The position numbers were made by a program, and so were the translations under genes. From contig DHSR01000062.1 in assembly GCA_002410555.1 (NCBI GenBank), positions 1 through 15,300 of the forward strand: a stretch of DNA of 15,300 nucleotides. The letters are read 5' to 3'. Source of the stretch: Bacteroidales bacterium UBA5281 (GTDB taxonomy: Bacteria > Bacteroidota > Bacteroidia > Bacteroidales > Lentimicrobiaceae). Of this stretch, positions 15,234-15,300 are shown one piece after another. The number at the start of each line of letters is the position of its first letter. The first letter of the stretch is position 1. A model generated the notes under the pieces. The model searched no databases. It was not told the DNA's origin and saw only the letters and a list, made by a program, of their open reading frames with translations.

Positions 15234-15300
15234 TCACCAGTCACCAATTAACCACGAATTACCCCGAAAAAACGGGGTAAACGCAAATTAACGCGAATTA
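15234..15300. repeat. 47-base repeat, copy 2, with a 20-base hairpin insertion
   Basis: Same as copy 1 except for 20 extra bases at 15262-15281. These make TTACCCCG (15259-15266) pair perfectly with CGGGGTAA (15273-15280) around six As. The window ends at the end of this copy, so the repeat may continue. Confidence 0.8.

Larger units (their letters stand above)
14915..15300. other. Repeat-rich non-coding region upstream of the ABC-F gene
   Basis: Short reading frames on both strands are low-complexity translations of repeats and are not credible genes. Besides the promoter and the paired repeat described separately, the stretch shows purine-rich reiterations (cagattgcagattt near 14990; acagatta and acagatc units at 15209-15236) and a repeated caacacctcaacaaa (15174-15204). 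Dispersed short repeats like these are common between Bacteroidota genes. Confidence 0.6.

Noticed and set aside
15174..15240. Possible CRISPR array from the short reiterated units
   Set aside because: Units are 7-15 bases, run into each other and have no regular spacers.
14915..15291. Small reading frames on both strands (70 and 83 codons)
   Set aside because: They translate dispersed repeats and low-complexity DNA; no start context or domain.

Overview
The window looks like chromosomal DNA from a Bacteroidota bacterium. Several single genes carry the phylum's promoter form (a TTG or TTTG box, 19-21 bases, then TAnnTTTG). Start codons follow A-rich leaders rather than clear Shine-Dalgarno sites. 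The right half is full of small exported proteins with Bacteroidota-type lipoboxes, and the coding style fits. Genus cannot be told from the sequence.

Left edge (1-812): a broken PIN-domain (VapC-like nuclease) gene, then about 350 bases without a convincing gene that hold a strong long imperfect hairpin (510-612 core).

Defence block (813-7375, all minus strand, read right to left): a Shedu nuclease gene (7375-6140), then a type III restriction-modification set of mod (6055-4388), a KilA-N domain gene (4386-3523) and res (3518-813). The last three are separated by 1 and 4 bases, so they are almost certainly one translationally coupled operon. Shedu lies 84 bases upstream on the same strand with no visible terminator between. 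Base composition is patchy: Shedu is very AT-rich, res and most of mod are near 50% GC, and the target-recognition part of mod drops to about 38%. This suggests assembly from separate sources. The right border (7600-7980) holds a broken ImmA/IrrE-type fragment fused to the tail and terminator of a second, unrelated gene remnant. The block is therefore bracketed by toxin-antitoxin debris.

Exported-protein region (8401-13267, plus strand): five separately transcribed genes. They are a two-domain lipoprotein, a second lipoprotein with an N-terminal Ig-like part, a small secreted protein of unknown role, a monohaem cytochrome c lipoprotein and a DUF6252-like secreted protein. Four of the five are followed by clear stem-loop terminators and three have recognisable promoters. 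Two copies of a palindromic repeat flank the first lipoprotein gene, with the palindrome inverted between copies.

Right edge: a convergent ABC-F ATPase gene (14914-13304) of the YbiT type whose second ATP site is degenerate in three motifs at once, then a stretch of short dispersed repeats (14980-15300) in which one copy carries a 20-base hairpin insertion.
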